64,000 nucleotides of DNA. Origin: Macrosoma leucophasiata. Its lineage: Eukaryota; Arthropoda; Insecta; Lepidoptera; Hedylidae. Location of the stretch: assembly GCA_036365455.1 (NCBI GenBank), contig JAWQUS010000030.1:2356001-2420000 (forward strand). The letters run 5' to 3'. Under the pieces are notes generated by a model. It was not told where the DNA came from. It ran no database searches and worked only from the letters and a program-made list of their open reading frames with translations. Of the stretch, positions 1-10,971 are shown piece by piece. Made by a program: the position numbers and the translations under genes. Positions within the stretch are counted from its first letter, which is position 1; each line of letters starts with the position of its first letter.

Positions 1-125
1 CTATACATTACCATTTAACCGGAACATGATAATGCTGAACACTACCATTTGCCGGCAGATATATTAGGTAATGCGGCCAGGTAGCCTTCGCCGTCAAGCT
101 TTTACACTTGAACTCTACCACCAGT
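1..125 (-). repeat. LR-A repeat fragment
   Basis: This is the terminal part of an LR-A copy on the minus strand, ending in the usual ctctaccaccagta. It is cut by the window start. The equivalent copy in unit 2 (3905-4145) shows the missing part. Confidence 0.7.
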
Positions 126-1241
126 AAAATTTATCTATCTTTACCACCAGTATCGTCTATCCGTATCTATTCCCAATGTTTTTCTTTAATCATTTGCTAA
201 TTATATCCAAACGATTGTATCATGGCTTTTCTCATTTTCACATAGATTTTATTAGTCACACAAAAACTCATCTTTTTGTTCACTTCACCATAATTATTGC
301 ACAGGGATCTTATATCGGCAGAGTTATACTTTCATATTCTTTCATACATACACAACCCTCGCTAATTTATAATAATGTTCATACTAAGTACAACGTCCTA
401 GGAATTTAAAAAGTGGATTAATGAAGTGAAGTTACTGTGTTAAGAAATACAAAATTTGGCACTCAAGACTACCTAACCGGATCAAAGGATAAAACACGTC
501 TTATGAGAACAGAGTTTTATAATATCCACACTGATGTATTTACAGACAGAAACTAGTGTAATCCCAATTAATATGAAAATATTTTCCCACTTTTCTCGTG
601 ACACAAACTGACGCTAACTCCAAACACATTTACAACTCTTTGACTGCGATGATCCAATTTGTCTGTTCAATAATACACAACTAGAAAGCACATTCCTCGC
701 CGATCCCACTTCATAATACAAAGTGAGCCAAGTGCAACGTTGTATCGTAAATAGAACCCTTTGATCACGTATTCAAATATTTATGGATCATAAATGTATT
801 TACTATGATTTTCCTTTGAATGAATCACTGATGGAAAGTATTGGAGTCTAAGGTTTGGATGAGCAAACTAATTTTTACACACAGACTCTTTTGCTTGAAT
901 GATTCTTTCCATTAAAATAGAAAATGCCTCTAAAAATTATTATGATGCAGATTTGCAGTACAAAATTTGAGTATGAGTTTACAATTCACACTTGAGCCCA
1001 GTCAAATCTTCAGATCTTGAAAGAAACATATCTGTCCTATGCAACTTGACTGCTTATTAAAAACATAGCACGTTCATAGCGCAGTAACACGGTTAAAATG
1101 TTTTGCCTAACTTACCTGATTGGGTAAGGGGGATAAGAGACATTCTACTGATATACTTTTTACATTAGTTTATGACATTTAGTTTTATCTTAGTGATATT
1201 CTTGACTTTACATATATTTTTTAAGAGGTGCCTGTCACCCT
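126..1241. other. AT-rich interval, no gene seen
   Basis: I see no coding pattern or known repeat end here. The stretch 627-850 has a diverged relative at 3244-3516, so part of it is an older local duplication. A 77-codon open frame at 176-409 has no recognisable content. Confidence 0.5.
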
Positions 1242-1283
1242 AAATTAATAATAAATGAGTTTCTGATTCTGATTCTGATTCTG
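1242..1283 (+). repeat. LINE 3' tail remnant
   Basis: An AATAAA-like stretch is followed by a short tandem tgattc tail. This is the form of the 3' end of many insect LINEs. The same tail occurs at 5259-5300 in duplication unit 2. No coding part is attached. Confidence 0.45.
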
Positions 1284-1560
1284 GGTGCCTTCAATATCCC
1301 ATGTAATCGTCTCAGACAGAAAATTAAAAATTATCATCTTAACCTCTAACCAATATTTAATTTCCTTCAGCTTCCGCACCTGCCGTGTTCTCGTCCTTTC
1401 AATTTGATGCTAATCTCTTTCAACAATTTCACATACCTCCTTTTTGCTAAGCCATCTTATTAATGTGCATAATGGACATGTAACAAAAATAAGTGAATTT
1501 CAGATGAACTGGTCTCTTTCGAGGGATAAATAAGCATTAAAAGAAGTTTTGCAAAGTAAT

Positions 1561-1940
1561 AATAAATAATAATAATGGCAACCCATTATACGTCCCACTG
1601 CTGGGCACGAGTCTCTCCCCTTTTTGGGGGGAGGCCTGGAGCTTACTCCACCACGCTTCTCCAATGCGGATTGGTAGAGGTGGGTGGGTTAGTGGCCAAC
1701 CCGCTGTCGGATGTTTTCAAACCGCCCATAAGGCCTCCGACAAGGTTAAACGACTGCTATCTATCGATAGCAACCGGGACCGACGGCTTAACGTGCCCTC
1801 CGAACACGGCAACGCGCATTTAATTTGCGGTCACCCATCACACTATCCGACCGTGCCCGTAGTGCTTAACCGAGTAGATCACTTACGATCTACACCAGCC
1901 GCTGGGCCATGCGCGCTTCTTTGCAATATATTTTAATCAT
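1561..1940 (-). repeat. LINE-alpha 3' UTR fragment
   Basis: Read on the minus strand, this matches the sequence downstream of the reverse transcriptase remnant at 46.3-47.3 kb: the 'gatctactcggttaagc' and 'ggaggccttatg' blocks occur in the same order. It ends in an att-repeat tail at 1561-1575. It is a 5'-truncated LINE insertion. The open frames inside it (82 and 90 codons) are chance frames in the UTR. Confidence 0.75.
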
Positions 1941-2103
1941 ATTAGACATCCGGTCTTAGATGTCTCCGTTTCTTCAGTTACCGTCAAGATCTCAAATATT
2001 TTTTCAATGATTTTAACCTAAATAGTTTTGCTTATAAATTATTAATTTAATAAATTTCTAATTATCACTATTCTTATAATTATCTTTTTTATTTTTTAAT
2101 AAT

Positions 2104-2428
2104 AATAATAATAAGGGGGCAGAGCAGCTTGTGGCGAGCTGTTGGTGAGTAGCGACACCACCCCCTACCATCATCTCGAGTTCCTCCGAGAGAACTGGGC
2201 TCCGCCTCGTCCGCCACACAGAGGAACGGCCGGATAGAGCATCAGGTCTCTCACCTTTGGCTTACCTTCATTGGCCGGTCAGAGTGGGGCGCTAGAGGTA
2301 TGGCATTTGCAGAAATTTAGATAATAGGCTGTTGTCTAAATTTCTGCAAGAGCCATACACTCGGGGGTGGAAGTGTCTAAAGGCATAATAGCGGGGAAGC
2401 CCGCTCCGAGCTCGAGATTACTCGCTCG
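2104..2428. other. G+C-rich block with a 60-bp hairpin
   Basis: A block markedly richer in G+C than its surroundings begins after an aat-repeat. At 2298-2357 it holds a stem-loop with arms gtatggc/gccatac and GCAGAAATTTAGA/TCTAAATTTCTGC. The block is repeated at 6121-6445. It could be part of a LINE 5' UTR, but I cannot assign it. Confidence 0.4.
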
Positions 2429-2755
2429 AAAAATATAGTTTTTGAACAGAATTGTAACTGGGTTTTTGTGATTTGAAGACATTTTAAGTGTTATTAACTT
2501 TTTTATGTCAAAGGAATTGACAGACAAGCAGACGGGCCCACCTGATGGAAAATGATTATCGTCGCCTATGAACAACACAACCAGGGGAGTAGCTAACGCG
2601 CTGCCAGCCCTGAAGGACTCTTTTGACGCCAGTTTTGAAGATCCCCATATCGTATCGTCGAGGGAACACCTCAGAAGGAAGTTCATTCCACAGTTTGCAT
2701 GTTCTGGGCAATAATGAATGCGCGAATTGGACTGCTGAGCAGCTCCAAGTAACTA
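2429..2755 (-). pseudogene. LINE reverse transcriptase C-terminal tail (CR1/Jockey type)
   Basis: The minus strand from about 2755 reads through 'PRTCKLWNELPSEVFPRRYD' and 'MGIFKTGVKRVLQGWQR', and stops with TAA at 2556-2558. The pattern of P-R-T, L-W-N-x-L-P and V-F-P, then a basic tail and H-R-R-R-stop, is the C-terminal end of CR1/Jockey-like LINE reverse transcriptases common in Lepidoptera. Everything upstream, including the catalytic core, is missing. The bases below 2556 are the 3' UTR. This is a dead 5'-truncated insertion. The clade is uncertain between CR1 and Jockey. Confidence 0.65.
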
Positions 2756-3579
2756 ATCTGTGCTAGTGGAACTTCCCTCTCCGGACAGTACGATGTAGGA
2801 ATGGAGACGATGGCACCAGATCGAACAGTTCATCAGATCACTCACCGTAGAAAAAGCACAGATATCCGATGTCTCGCAGACTCAGCTCAGTCTGAGCTAG
2901 AGGGTGGCGGCATCAACGCATTACCTTATCTTTCTGTTGCCAAATGGGAGTGTTCTGCACTAGCGCATGCCAGTAAGATTCATAATAACTCTCACAGAGG
3001 TGCATCAGCTTTAGCTTCAGGGGTGGCATTTTGACCATCGGTTTTTGTGTAGATGTATACATATATGTATAGGCAGTAGTCACTTGCCATCAAAGGAGAC
3101 TGCATGTTTGTTTGCCACCGTCATTACATAAAACAAACATATACTTTTTATCCCATCCTATAAAAACAAATAATATGTACTAATAATTCAGTTGCAAAAT
3201 ACTTCTGCACTTTTCCCATAATACAGACTCGCAAACGCTAAACAGCAAACAGATTTACAACTCTTTGACGGTGCTGATCCAATTTGTCTGTTCAATAATA
3301 CACAACTAGAAAGCACATTCCTCGCCGATCTCACTCCATAATACAAAGTGATCCAAGTTCAACGTTGTGTCAGAAATTGATCCTTTTGATCGTGTTTTCA
3401 GATGTTTATGGATTAGGATCTATAAACATCTGACGTTTATGGATTAGGATCCATAAACATCTGACATCATCTATACATTTGATTTTCCTTTTAATAAATC
3501 ACGATTGAGGAATATTGGAGTGCTTTTTTATGTAGGGAAAGTGGCATACAAGCATGAAGCTCATCTATACATCTATATA
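2756..3579. other. Unassigned interval with an old internal duplicate
   Basis: The stretch 3244-3516 is a diverged copy of 627-850 and of 4644-4867. Inside it, 3395-3464 is a set of small inverted repeats built from 'cagatgtttatgga' and 'ccataaacatctg'. A short piece near 3050-3120 resembles LR-A. No gene is visible. Confidence 0.45.
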
Positions 3580-3896
3580 TCTATACAAATAAATAAAATT
3601 GGAGTGTCTGTTTGTAATATAAAAATAACAGCTTTTTATTAAATGCATATGTATATATACACGGTACATATACCAAAACAACATTTTTTTACAATTTTTG
3701 TCTGTCTGTCTGTCTGTTTGTTCCCGCTAATCTCGGGAACGGCTGGCCTGATTTTGACGAAAATTTCACTGGCAGATAGCTTTAGTAATAAGGAGTAACT
3801 TAGACTACTTTTATACTAGCTGCGCCCCCGACTTCGTCCGGATAGATACTTAACAATCATAAATTATCACGCGGACGGAGTCGCGGGCACAGCTAG
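3580..3896 (+). mobile_element. Non-autonomous Helitron
   Basis: The element starts with TCTATAC after an A, ends with a hairpin-forming 'gcggacggagtcgcgggc' block and then CTAG before a T. These are Helitron hallmarks: 5' TC, 3' hairpin plus CTRR, insertion between A and T. A second, inverted terminus (ctagctgcgccc) near 3818 suggests one Helitron end landed inside another. A tgtc microsatellite lies at 3698-3716. It has no coding capacity. Confidence 0.6.
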
Positions 3897-3904
3897 TATT
3901 GATA

Positions 3905-4145
3905 TAAAATGATGACTGCAGCATGTAGACATTTACATAAAATCCATAGGTCAAAATGCTGATGCGATTGCCACCCTGGAGACCTATATTGTTATATCAC
4001 TGCGATTTATTGAGAGGCTATACATTACCATTTAACCGGAACATGATAATGCTGAACACTACCATTTGCCGGCAGATATATTAGGTAATGCGGCCAGGTA
4101 GCCTTCGCCGTCAAGCTTTTACACTTGAACTCTACCACCAGTAAA
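3905..4145 (-). repeat. LR-A repeat, diverged copy
   Basis: Recognisable LR-A blocks (gatgactgcag, ggtcaaaatg, gaacactaccatttg, ctctaccaccagta) occur in minus-strand order with internal deletions. Position 4018, where the alignment to window base 1 begins, lies inside this copy, so it is not a real duplication boundary. Confidence 0.65.
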
Positions 4146-5577
4146 ATTTATCTATCTTTACCACCAGTATCGTCTATCCGTATCTATTCCCAATGTTTTT
4201 CTTTAATCATTTGCTAATTATATCCAAACGATTGTATCATGGCTTTTCTCATTTTCACATAGATTTTATTAGTCACACAAAAACTCATCTTTTTGTTCAC
4301 TTCACCATAATTATTGCACAGGGATCTTATATCGGCAGAGTTATACTTTCATATTCTTTCATACATACACAACCCTCGCTAATTTATAATAATGTTCATA
4401 CTAAGTACAACGTCCTAGGAATTTAAAAAGTGGATTAATGAAGTGAAGTTACTGTGTTAAGAAATACAAAATTTGGCACTCAAGACTACCTAACCGGATC
4501 AAAGGATAAAACACGTCTTATGAGAACAGAGTTTTATAATATCCACACTGATGTATTTACAGACAGAAACTAGTATAATCCCAATTAATATGAAAATATT
4601 TTCCCACTTTTCTCGTGACACAAACTGACGCTAACTCCAAACACATTTACAACTCTTTGACTGCGATGATCCAATTTGTCTGTTCAATAATACACAACTA
4701 GAAAGCACATTCCTCGCCGATCCCACTTCATAATACAAAGTGAGCCAAGTGCAACGTTGTATCGTAAATAGAACCCTTTGATCACGTATTCAAATATTTA
4801 TGGATCATAAATGTATTTACTATGATTTTCCTTTGAATGAATCACTGATGGAAAGTATTGGAGTCTAAGGTTTGGATGAGCAAACTAATTTTTACACACA
4901 GACTCTTTTGCTTGAATGATTCTTTCCATTAAAATAGAAAATGCCTCTAAAAATTATTATGATGCAGATTTGCAGTACAAAATTTGAGTATGAGTTTACA
5001 ATTCACACTTGAGCCCAGTCAAATCTTCAGATCTTGAAAGAAACATATCTGTCCTATGCAACTTGACTGCTTATTAAAAACATAGCACGTTCATAGCGCA
5101 GTAACACGGTTAAAATGTTTTGCCTAACTTACCTGATTGGGTAAGGGGGATAAGAGACATTCTACTGATATACTTTTTACATTAGTTTATGACATTTAGT
5201 TTTATCTTAGTGATATTCTTGACTTTACATATATTTTTTAAGAGGTGCCTGTCACCCTAAATTAATAATAAATGAGTTTCTGATTCTGATTCTGATTCTG
5301 GGTGCCTTCAATATCCCATGTAATCGTCTCAGACAGAAAATTAAAAATTATCATCTTAACCTCTAACCAATATTTAATTTCCTTCAGCTTCCGCACCTGC
5401 CGTGTTCTCGTCCTTTCAATTTGATGCTAATCTCTTTCAACAATTTCACATACCTCCTTTTTGCTAAGCCATCTTATTAATGTGCATAATGGACATGTAA
5501 CAAAAATAAGTGAATTTCAGATGAACTGGTCTCTTTCGAGGGATAAATAAGCATTAAAAGAAGTTTTGCAAAGTAAT

Positions 5578-5957
5578 AATAAATAATAATAATGGCAACC
5601 CATTATACGTCCCACTGCTGGGCACGAGTCTCTCCCCTTTTTGGGGGGAGGCCTGGAGCTTACTCCACCACGCTTCTCCAATGCGGATTGGTAGAGGTGG
5701 GTGGGTTAGTGGCCAACCCGCTGTCGGATGTTTTCAAACCGCCCATAAGGCCTCCGACAAGGTTAAACGACTGCTATCTATCGATAGCAACCGGGACCGA
5801 CGGCTTAACGTGCCCTCCGAACACGGCAACGCGCATTTAATTTGCGGTCACCCATCACACTATCCGACCGTGCCCGTAGTGCTTAACCGAGTAGATCACT
5901 TACGATCTACACCAGCCGCTGGGCCATGCGCGCTTCTTTGCAATATATTTTAATCAT
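5578..5957 (-). repeat. LINE-alpha 3' UTR fragment (duplicate of 1561-1940)
   Basis: This is the second copy of the minus-strand LINE-alpha 3' end, carried within duplication unit 2 and identical by eye to the first. Confidence 0.75.
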
Positions 5958-6445
5958 ATTAGACATCCGGTCTTAGATGTCTCCGTTTCTTCAGTTACCG
6001 TCAAGATCTCAAATATTTTTTCAATGATTTTAACCTAAATAGTTTTGCTTATAAATTATTAATTTAATAAATTTCTAATTATCACTATTCTTATAATTAT
6101 CTTTTTTATTTTTTAATAATAATAATAATAAGGGGGCAGAGCAGCTTGTGGCGAGCTGTTGGTGAGTAGCGACACCACCCCCTACCATCATCTCGAGTTC
6201 CTCCGAGAGAACTGGGCTCCGCCTCGTCCGCCACACAGAGGAACGGCCGGATAGAGCATCAGGTCTCTCACCTTTGGCTTACCTTCATTGGCCGGTCAGA
6301 GTGGGGCGCTAGAGGTATGGCATTTGCAGAAATTTAGATAATAGGCTGTTGTCTAAATTTCTGCAAGAGCCATACACTCGGGGGTGGAAGTGTCTAAAGG
6401 CATAATAGCGGGGAAGCCCGCTCCGAGCTCGAGATTACTCGCTCG

Positions 6446-6895
6446 TGATGGTTAAAACCGGGGCCACACCTCTCGACACCCCCAACCTCTCTCAACAGTG
6501 TTGCCCCCCGTCGACCACCGGGTTGTCTGATTGGGGGGCCCACCAAGGAGAAGCGAGTCACCACTTGCCTAAAGTAGGATTCGATAATGTGAGATGTTGA
6601 ATATAGGCAGGTGCCGGATCTCACTCCATAGGCCCAGCCAGCTTGTCCCCCCAGTTCACCCACATAGCCCAAAGTTTGGCGAATCACTTATCATTACAAT
6701 AGCCCCATTATATTCTGCGGGGTCTATCTGTGCCTGTATTAACTATTGATGCAGTCAGAGAGAGGTCCCGCCGAATATAACCCATTACAAAGTAGATCAA
6801 AATTCTCGAAAGGGCCTCTACGTGTTGGACCCCCTATGTCCCAGCGCAAGCCTGACAAAGGTCCGGGGTTCAAATTGGACCCCGTGCTGACGAGA
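6446..6895. other. Unassigned sequence, partly G+C-rich
   Basis: Beyond the duplication the sequence is unrelated to the flank at 2429. It is fairly G+C-rich to about 6880. Two open frames (97 and 126 codons) cross it, but both look compositional and neither has recognisable content. Confidence 0.35.
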
Positions 6896-6903
6896 GACAT
6901 AAT

Positions 6904-7119
6904 AATAATAAAATACGCTTACACTCACAGCCCCACAGCAGGTATAAACCTGTGTCGTGGGTGCCGTTGTATGTGTACAACACATACACAAACACCCAGA
7001 CCCGAAACAAATATCTGTAGGCCATACAAATATTTGTCCCAGTGCGGGGATCGAACTCGCGACCCTGCGAATCAAACGGTCATCTCACACCACTCGACTA
7101 ACCGGGTCGTCGTAATGTT
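6904..7119 (-). mobile_element. SINE-D, tRNA-headed SINE, apparently full length
   Basis: Read on the minus strand from 7119, a tRNA-like head carries an A box (GGTTAGTCGAGTGG) and a B box (GAGTTCGATCCCC). A body follows, ending in a tta-repeat tail at 6904. GACATAAT lies on both sides (6896-6903 and 7120-7127), a plausible 8-bp target duplication, although it overlaps the simple-sequence tail. These features fit an RNA polymerase III-derived retroposon moved by a LINE. Confidence 0.75.
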
Positions 7120-7127
7120 GACATAAT

Positions 7128-7605
7128 CTAGGTATAACTGTCAAACTCATATTAATATTGCTGAAGATTAAGACCGAACATTTTATGTATTCTATAATTA
7201 TATGTTTCTAATGTATGATTACTATGGGTGAAATAACCTGAAATAAATGAATTTAATTTAATTTGCAGTTATTCAAGAACAAAGACGAAAACAGTTGAAA
7301 AATGCACAGGACAGAACTTATCTCTGTATGGAATTTTCTCTCCTGTCTGAAAATTAAGTCGTTCGGATCTACGGATACCAAAAAAGGTTATCTGCTTTAT
7401 AATTTTTTCTTAGTACTCCACTCATTAATATATGTATATCATACTATCTTTACAACTCATACCATAAACAGCGGCCATTACATAGATGAGTGAGTTTAAT
7501 GACAATTCGTATCAAGTACTTTCTTGTTTCGAAAGACACATCAAGTTGGTCCCATTCACCGGTTAATGGCGATTGGCGTTAGAACATACAAGCTACATCC
7601 ACCAG
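7128..7605. other. AT-rich interval with LINE-like tail
   Basis: At 7190-7266 'gaaataaatgaatttaattt' looks like a LINE polyadenylation tail, with no coding part attached. Nothing else is recognised. Confidence 0.35.
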
Positions 7606-7611
7606 GTTTGA

Positions 7612-7740
7612 TTACCTCGTTGGCGCAGTGGTCGCAATCGCGATGATGAAGCTTGAGGTCCATGATTTGACCCCCAGGTCGGTAAATTCTGTAATTGTTT
7701 TTTTCTGTGTAGAAATTCTTAGTAGTGTCAGAGTCCCGAC
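7612..7740 (+). repeat. SINE-C head fragment
   Basis: The stretch 'tggcgcagtggtcgcaatcg' matches the tRNA-like head of the full SINE-C at 12738-13086. Next comes a degenerate B box and the 'tctgtgtagaaattc' body block. It is 3'-truncated. Confidence 0.55.
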
Positions 7741-8034
7741 GAGAACGCGGGATAGAGCCGTCGCAGCATGATATTACTGCCAAAACGTATGTAGGTATAG
7801 TCGTGTATTTCTAAACAAAAATTGTGGGATTTTGGGACGTGCACGGGTGTAGGTATACGATTCCGAACTCCGCTGCACGCAACAGTGCTGCCGCAGCAAT
7901 ATATTTCTCTATTTTTTACTGCGTTACTGCCCCGATATTGTCGCATAGCTCGGAATGTCATCTCAAAAAACTTATAGATAATATATGGAGACCAGTAGGA
8001 GTTTGGATTCGTACCTTAATGATGATGATAATAA

Positions 8035-8150
8035 GGCGCAGGTACGATGGCTGTACATGCTCTCCGAGGCACGGTTTCCAAACTCCGGGACATTACTGAG
8101 AAATTTCGCACAGAAAAAACCAATAACAGCTTTTCACGATCTGGGGTTCG
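8035..8150 (-). repeat. SINE-C body fragment
   Basis: This matches the middle of SINE-C on the minus strand (tgctctccgaggcacgg, cagaaaaaaccaataa, tctggggttcgaa). Both ends are missing. Confidence 0.5.
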
Positions 8151-8414
8151 AAGTTACATCAGTGGACCAACGAAGCATTCACCGCATGAATATTTACAAT
8201 TTGTTGAAACTCCAATATGGTTTAGGAGGCAGAAGTCAATTATTTATTTATACCCATTACACGCATGAGTTGTACTTTGAATACTCCAGGAAATCGGGTT
8301 AAACTATCCCTTATCAAATATATAATAGATCACACCAGATCTAGTAGCGAGTGGAGGCTTAACTCACGATATTAATATCTCACGAGGGGCGGAAACGGCC
8401 TCGTCACAATTATG

Positions 8415-8862
8415 TAACCCTTCCAGAGGGACAGTACCTTATTAAGTTAATGGGAGTGATCCGATTATTTCATTGGTGACAAAGAGTGTATCAACTCTGT
8501 AAACTAGTAGATTTATCATTGCCGATTTATAAAAGGTTTTTGTCTGGGACCACGGAAGCTGAAAAGCCAAAGCTAGTCGCTTAATCGCCTAGGGCCCTAA
8601 CTCACTCGGGCGCCATGGTGACTTCGTTGGCTACGTATTTAAGCAGTTAGTATGGTGTGGAGACGTCTCTACAAGATGGCCAGGTGAATTAGTTTAGGTT
8701 ATGTTATGTAACCCTTCCAAAGGGACAGTATGGAATTAAGATCCGATTATTTAAATGGTAACATCAAAGAGTGTATCAACTCTGTAAACTAGTAGATTTA
8801 TCACAGCCGATTTATAAAAGGTTTCTGTCTGGGACCACGGAAGCTGAAAAGCTAGTCGCTTT
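8415..8862. repeat. Direct repeat pair, about 160 bp, offset about 290
   Basis: 8415-8582 and 8706-8862 share long blocks (gtatcaactctgtaaac, tgggaccacggaagctgaaa) with small indels between them. The family is unknown and I see no coding content. Confidence 0.65.
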
Positions 8863-9239
8863 GACGCTTACACTCATATTCTAAGACCTTACTTGAAACA
8901 TTGCTTGACTCACACTCAGCTTAAGATGCTTTATGACGACGCCTCGAAATCCATGTTCTTAGTTGTAGTAGTTCGTTAGGGTTTTCTGCATCCCGTATGT
9001 AACGCTGTACTGGGTAATTGTATGGATTATCATATACAATGTGTCCCAGGGATTTTTAAATATGCCCGGGCGTATGCGTAGGCGTTTTTCGAATATTTGT
9101 AAAAAATTAAGGATAATTACTCTTATATATAAGGGACTTACCAGCTTTAGTTTTTTTGTAATGATTCTTTTATTTCTTTACTAATTACGCGTGACTCTGC
9201 AGTTTTAAACAATATTTTCTAAGTTTTTGAACTGTAATT
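8863..9239. other. No feature seen
   Basis: AT-rich sequence without recognisable repeat ends or coding pattern. Confidence 0.4.
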
Positions 9240-9478
9240 TCCGGCACAGAGGCATAACACCTTAGGCCTCAGGAGTGGCAACGCATCGCATTTTCACCTC
9301 TGGTCATTGTGTGGGTGTCTATAGCCTGCAGTCATCAACGCTGATTAATTAATGTGGTAGTGCTGAACACTACCACATTAATTAGTCAATGTCTGGTTTG
9401 AAGTGTTTATGCGCTACAGTATAACTTAACATCTATGTGAACTGCATGCTTGTTTGCCAACTTCATTGCATAAAAATA
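9240..9478 (+). repeat. LR-A repeat, 5'-truncated, interrupted
   Basis: The LR-A 3' half starts at 'ccggcacagaggcataac' and ends in the A-rich tail. It is split between 'gcagtcatca' and 'cttaacat' by about 80 bp that include a palindrome built on 'aatgtggtagtg'. That insert is one arm of the inverted repeat described at 9357-10308. Confidence 0.7.
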
Positions 9479-10308
9479 GTCTTACACTGTTTGTAACAAT
9501 ACTCCTCCGAAACGGCTGGACCGATCATTATGAAATTTTGTGTATACACATTGGTAGGTATGAGAATCCGTTGTGTGTGGTAAGGGTTATTTTAGGGGTT
9601 TTAAGGGTTTTTTTTTTATTTTTTACTCATTTTGTTCTATTATAACTCTAAGGCGATACGAAGTTCGTTGGGGCAGCTAGTATTTTTATAGAAAAATTGT
9701 CTCTTTCAGTGTATTGTGGTTTATTGAACAAAATTCTTCAGCTGAGATTGATTTATATCAAAGTAGAAAAAAAACCTTCTCGTTAACCCATGAGTTAACC
9801 AAATCCAGGATAAATCAGATGATAAGAATGAACGAACTGCCTATATGGCTTAGCAACTAGTGTGTGAGATTGATAAAGCCAATTCCTAGCTCCAATTTCC
9901 CGTTTGGCAAATTGTTATTGGATTTTTCCGAATTGAAGATTTTCGATTAAAGAAAAAAATTAGAAAAAATATTTTTATCAGCTGATTTGGAGAACTTTGT
10001 ATCGCAGTAATTTTTTTAGATGTAACAAAGGTGGCACACAATTGCGCAGATTACATAAATGTTAGAGCGTATTCCACGTCAGTATGCGACTATGTGAAAG
10101 TGTGCTAAATTGACTTAACATCACTGTGACCACACTACCAAAGGGTTCTTGTTTAGTACTTTTGTATAGGTATAGGTAAAGACCACCAGTATTTTGTATG
10201 CCGTGAGATGGAAAAAGATTACTGTTCACATTGATGATAAGTTATACTGTAGCGCATAAACACATCAAACCATACATAGACTAATTAATGTGGTAGTGTT
10301 CAGCACTA
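9357..10308. repeat. Inverted repeat, 68-bp arms about 815 bp apart
   Basis: Arm 9357-9425 is the reverse complement of 10241-10308 with a few mismatches. Both arms contain LR-A sequence plus a unique block including 'tttatgcgctacagtataac' or its complement. This records an inversion or inverted duplication across an LR-A copy. The enclosed stretch 9681-10240 holds nothing I recognise. Confidence 0.7.
9479..9680 (+). repeat. Helitron 3' part
   Basis: It contains 'acggctggaccgat' and ends 'ggggcagCTAG' before T, the same terminus as the other Helitron copies here. The 5' TC end is not recognisable. Confidence 0.45.
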
Positions 10309-10462
10309 TCGTGTTCCGGTCAGGTGGTAATGTACAGCCCTGTAATTGCCACCACAGAGGCATAACACCAAGGCGTTGTCTCTGTGCCGTACATTATCAC
10401 CTGACCGGTACACGGTAATGCGGTGGTACCCACGCTCCCGTTTTCATTGTTGCTCTACCAAC
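10287..10462. repeat. LR-A head-to-head pair
   Basis: 10287-10365 is an LR-A fragment on the plus strand; 10376-10462 is the matching part on the minus strand, ending 'ctctaccaacagt'. Together they form a foldback. Confidence 0.65.
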
Positions 10463-10655
10463 AGTTATTTTCCTCATAAAAATGTAATTTCAAATTTTTA
10501 ATATGCCATTAATAACGAAGCTATCACAGGAGTTGTTTGTTTAGGGTGCAAAAGGGGTTTTTAATGAAAATGTTGTTATCGAAAACCGTTCTTAATATGA
10601 TAAAATTAATGTTTACGATACTTTTTTTTTAATCCTTACTATCCCTACTTTGTTT

Positions 10656-10944
10656 TATATTATTTCGCATTAACACATGCTTGTGAAATATATTTTATTT
10701 TTAAAGAAAAATGGAAAGAAAAACTAGCCTAACTAACTTGCCTAACCAGCATAGTTGGTAATAGATGGCGCTGCTGCTACCATAAAGTAATGCAATAGAT
10801 GTGAAGGAAAGATTTGACAAATCGGGCAGGGCTTCAGTAGCTCAATTGGAAGAGCGGCTGGACTAGATTCCCAGTAGGTCGCGAGTTCGAGTCTCGCCTG
10901 AAGTCAAATTTTTCTTTCCATTTTTCTTTAAAAATAAAATATAG
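10656..10944 (+). mobile_element. tMITE, inverted-repeat element carrying a tRNA-like sequence
   Basis: The left end reads 'gcattaacacatgcttgtg', then 'aaagaaaaatggaaag'; the right end carries the inverse 'ctttccatttttcttt' block. Between them lies a complete tRNA-like sequence. Related copies at 31.1, 35.6, 42.3 and 50.2-50.6 kb show the family. No protein is encoded, so movement would depend on another element's enzyme. Confidence 0.65.
10831..10904 (+). ncRNA. tRNA-like sequence inside tMITE
   Basis: It folds as a class I tRNA cloverleaf. The acceptor pairs GCTTCAG/CTGAAGT, the D arm is GCTC/GAGC, the anticodon stem GCTGG/CCAGT, the variable loop AGGTC and the T arm GCGAG/CTCGC. A-box (TAGCTCAATTGG) and B-box (GTTCGAGTC) promoters are present and a T-run follows. 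The anticodon loop has nine bases (ACTAGATTC) instead of seven, so no standard anticodon can be assigned. Repetition within a mobile element argues against a host tRNA gene. Confidence 0.6.
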
Positions 10945-10971
10945 CCCTACTTTGTAAATATTATACATTAT

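Larger units (their letters stand above)
1..2428. repeat. Tandem duplication, unit 1 (left part cut by window edge)
   Basis: Bases 1-2428 recur at 4018-6445 at a constant offset of 4,017 with almost no change; the one difference I found is G at 558 against A at 4575. The match ends at 2428/6445, where the flanks diverge. A single tandem duplication with a 4,017-bp unit explains this, with unit 1 running from outside the window to 2428 and unit 2 from 2429 to 6445. Near-identity means either a very recent event or an assembly artefact. Confidence 0.9.
2429..6445. repeat. Tandem duplication, unit 2 (4,017 bp)
   Basis: The part 4018-6445 repeats 1-2428. By the simplest model, 2429-4017 also belongs to the unit and its partner lies just left of the window. 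The unit contains, in order, a LINE C-terminal remnant, a Helitron-like element, an LR-A copy, a LINE-alpha 3' UTR fragment and the G+C-rich hairpin block. Confidence 0.75.

Noticed and set aside
1575..1936. Overlapping 82- and 90-codon frames, also at 5592-5953 and 40026-40478
   Set aside because: They lie in the 3' UTR of LINE-alpha, on the opposite strand to the element.
4018..4018. Apparent left boundary of the first duplication
   Set aside because: It is only where window base 1 aligns; it lies inside an LR-A copy, so the true boundary is outside the window or at 2428/2429.
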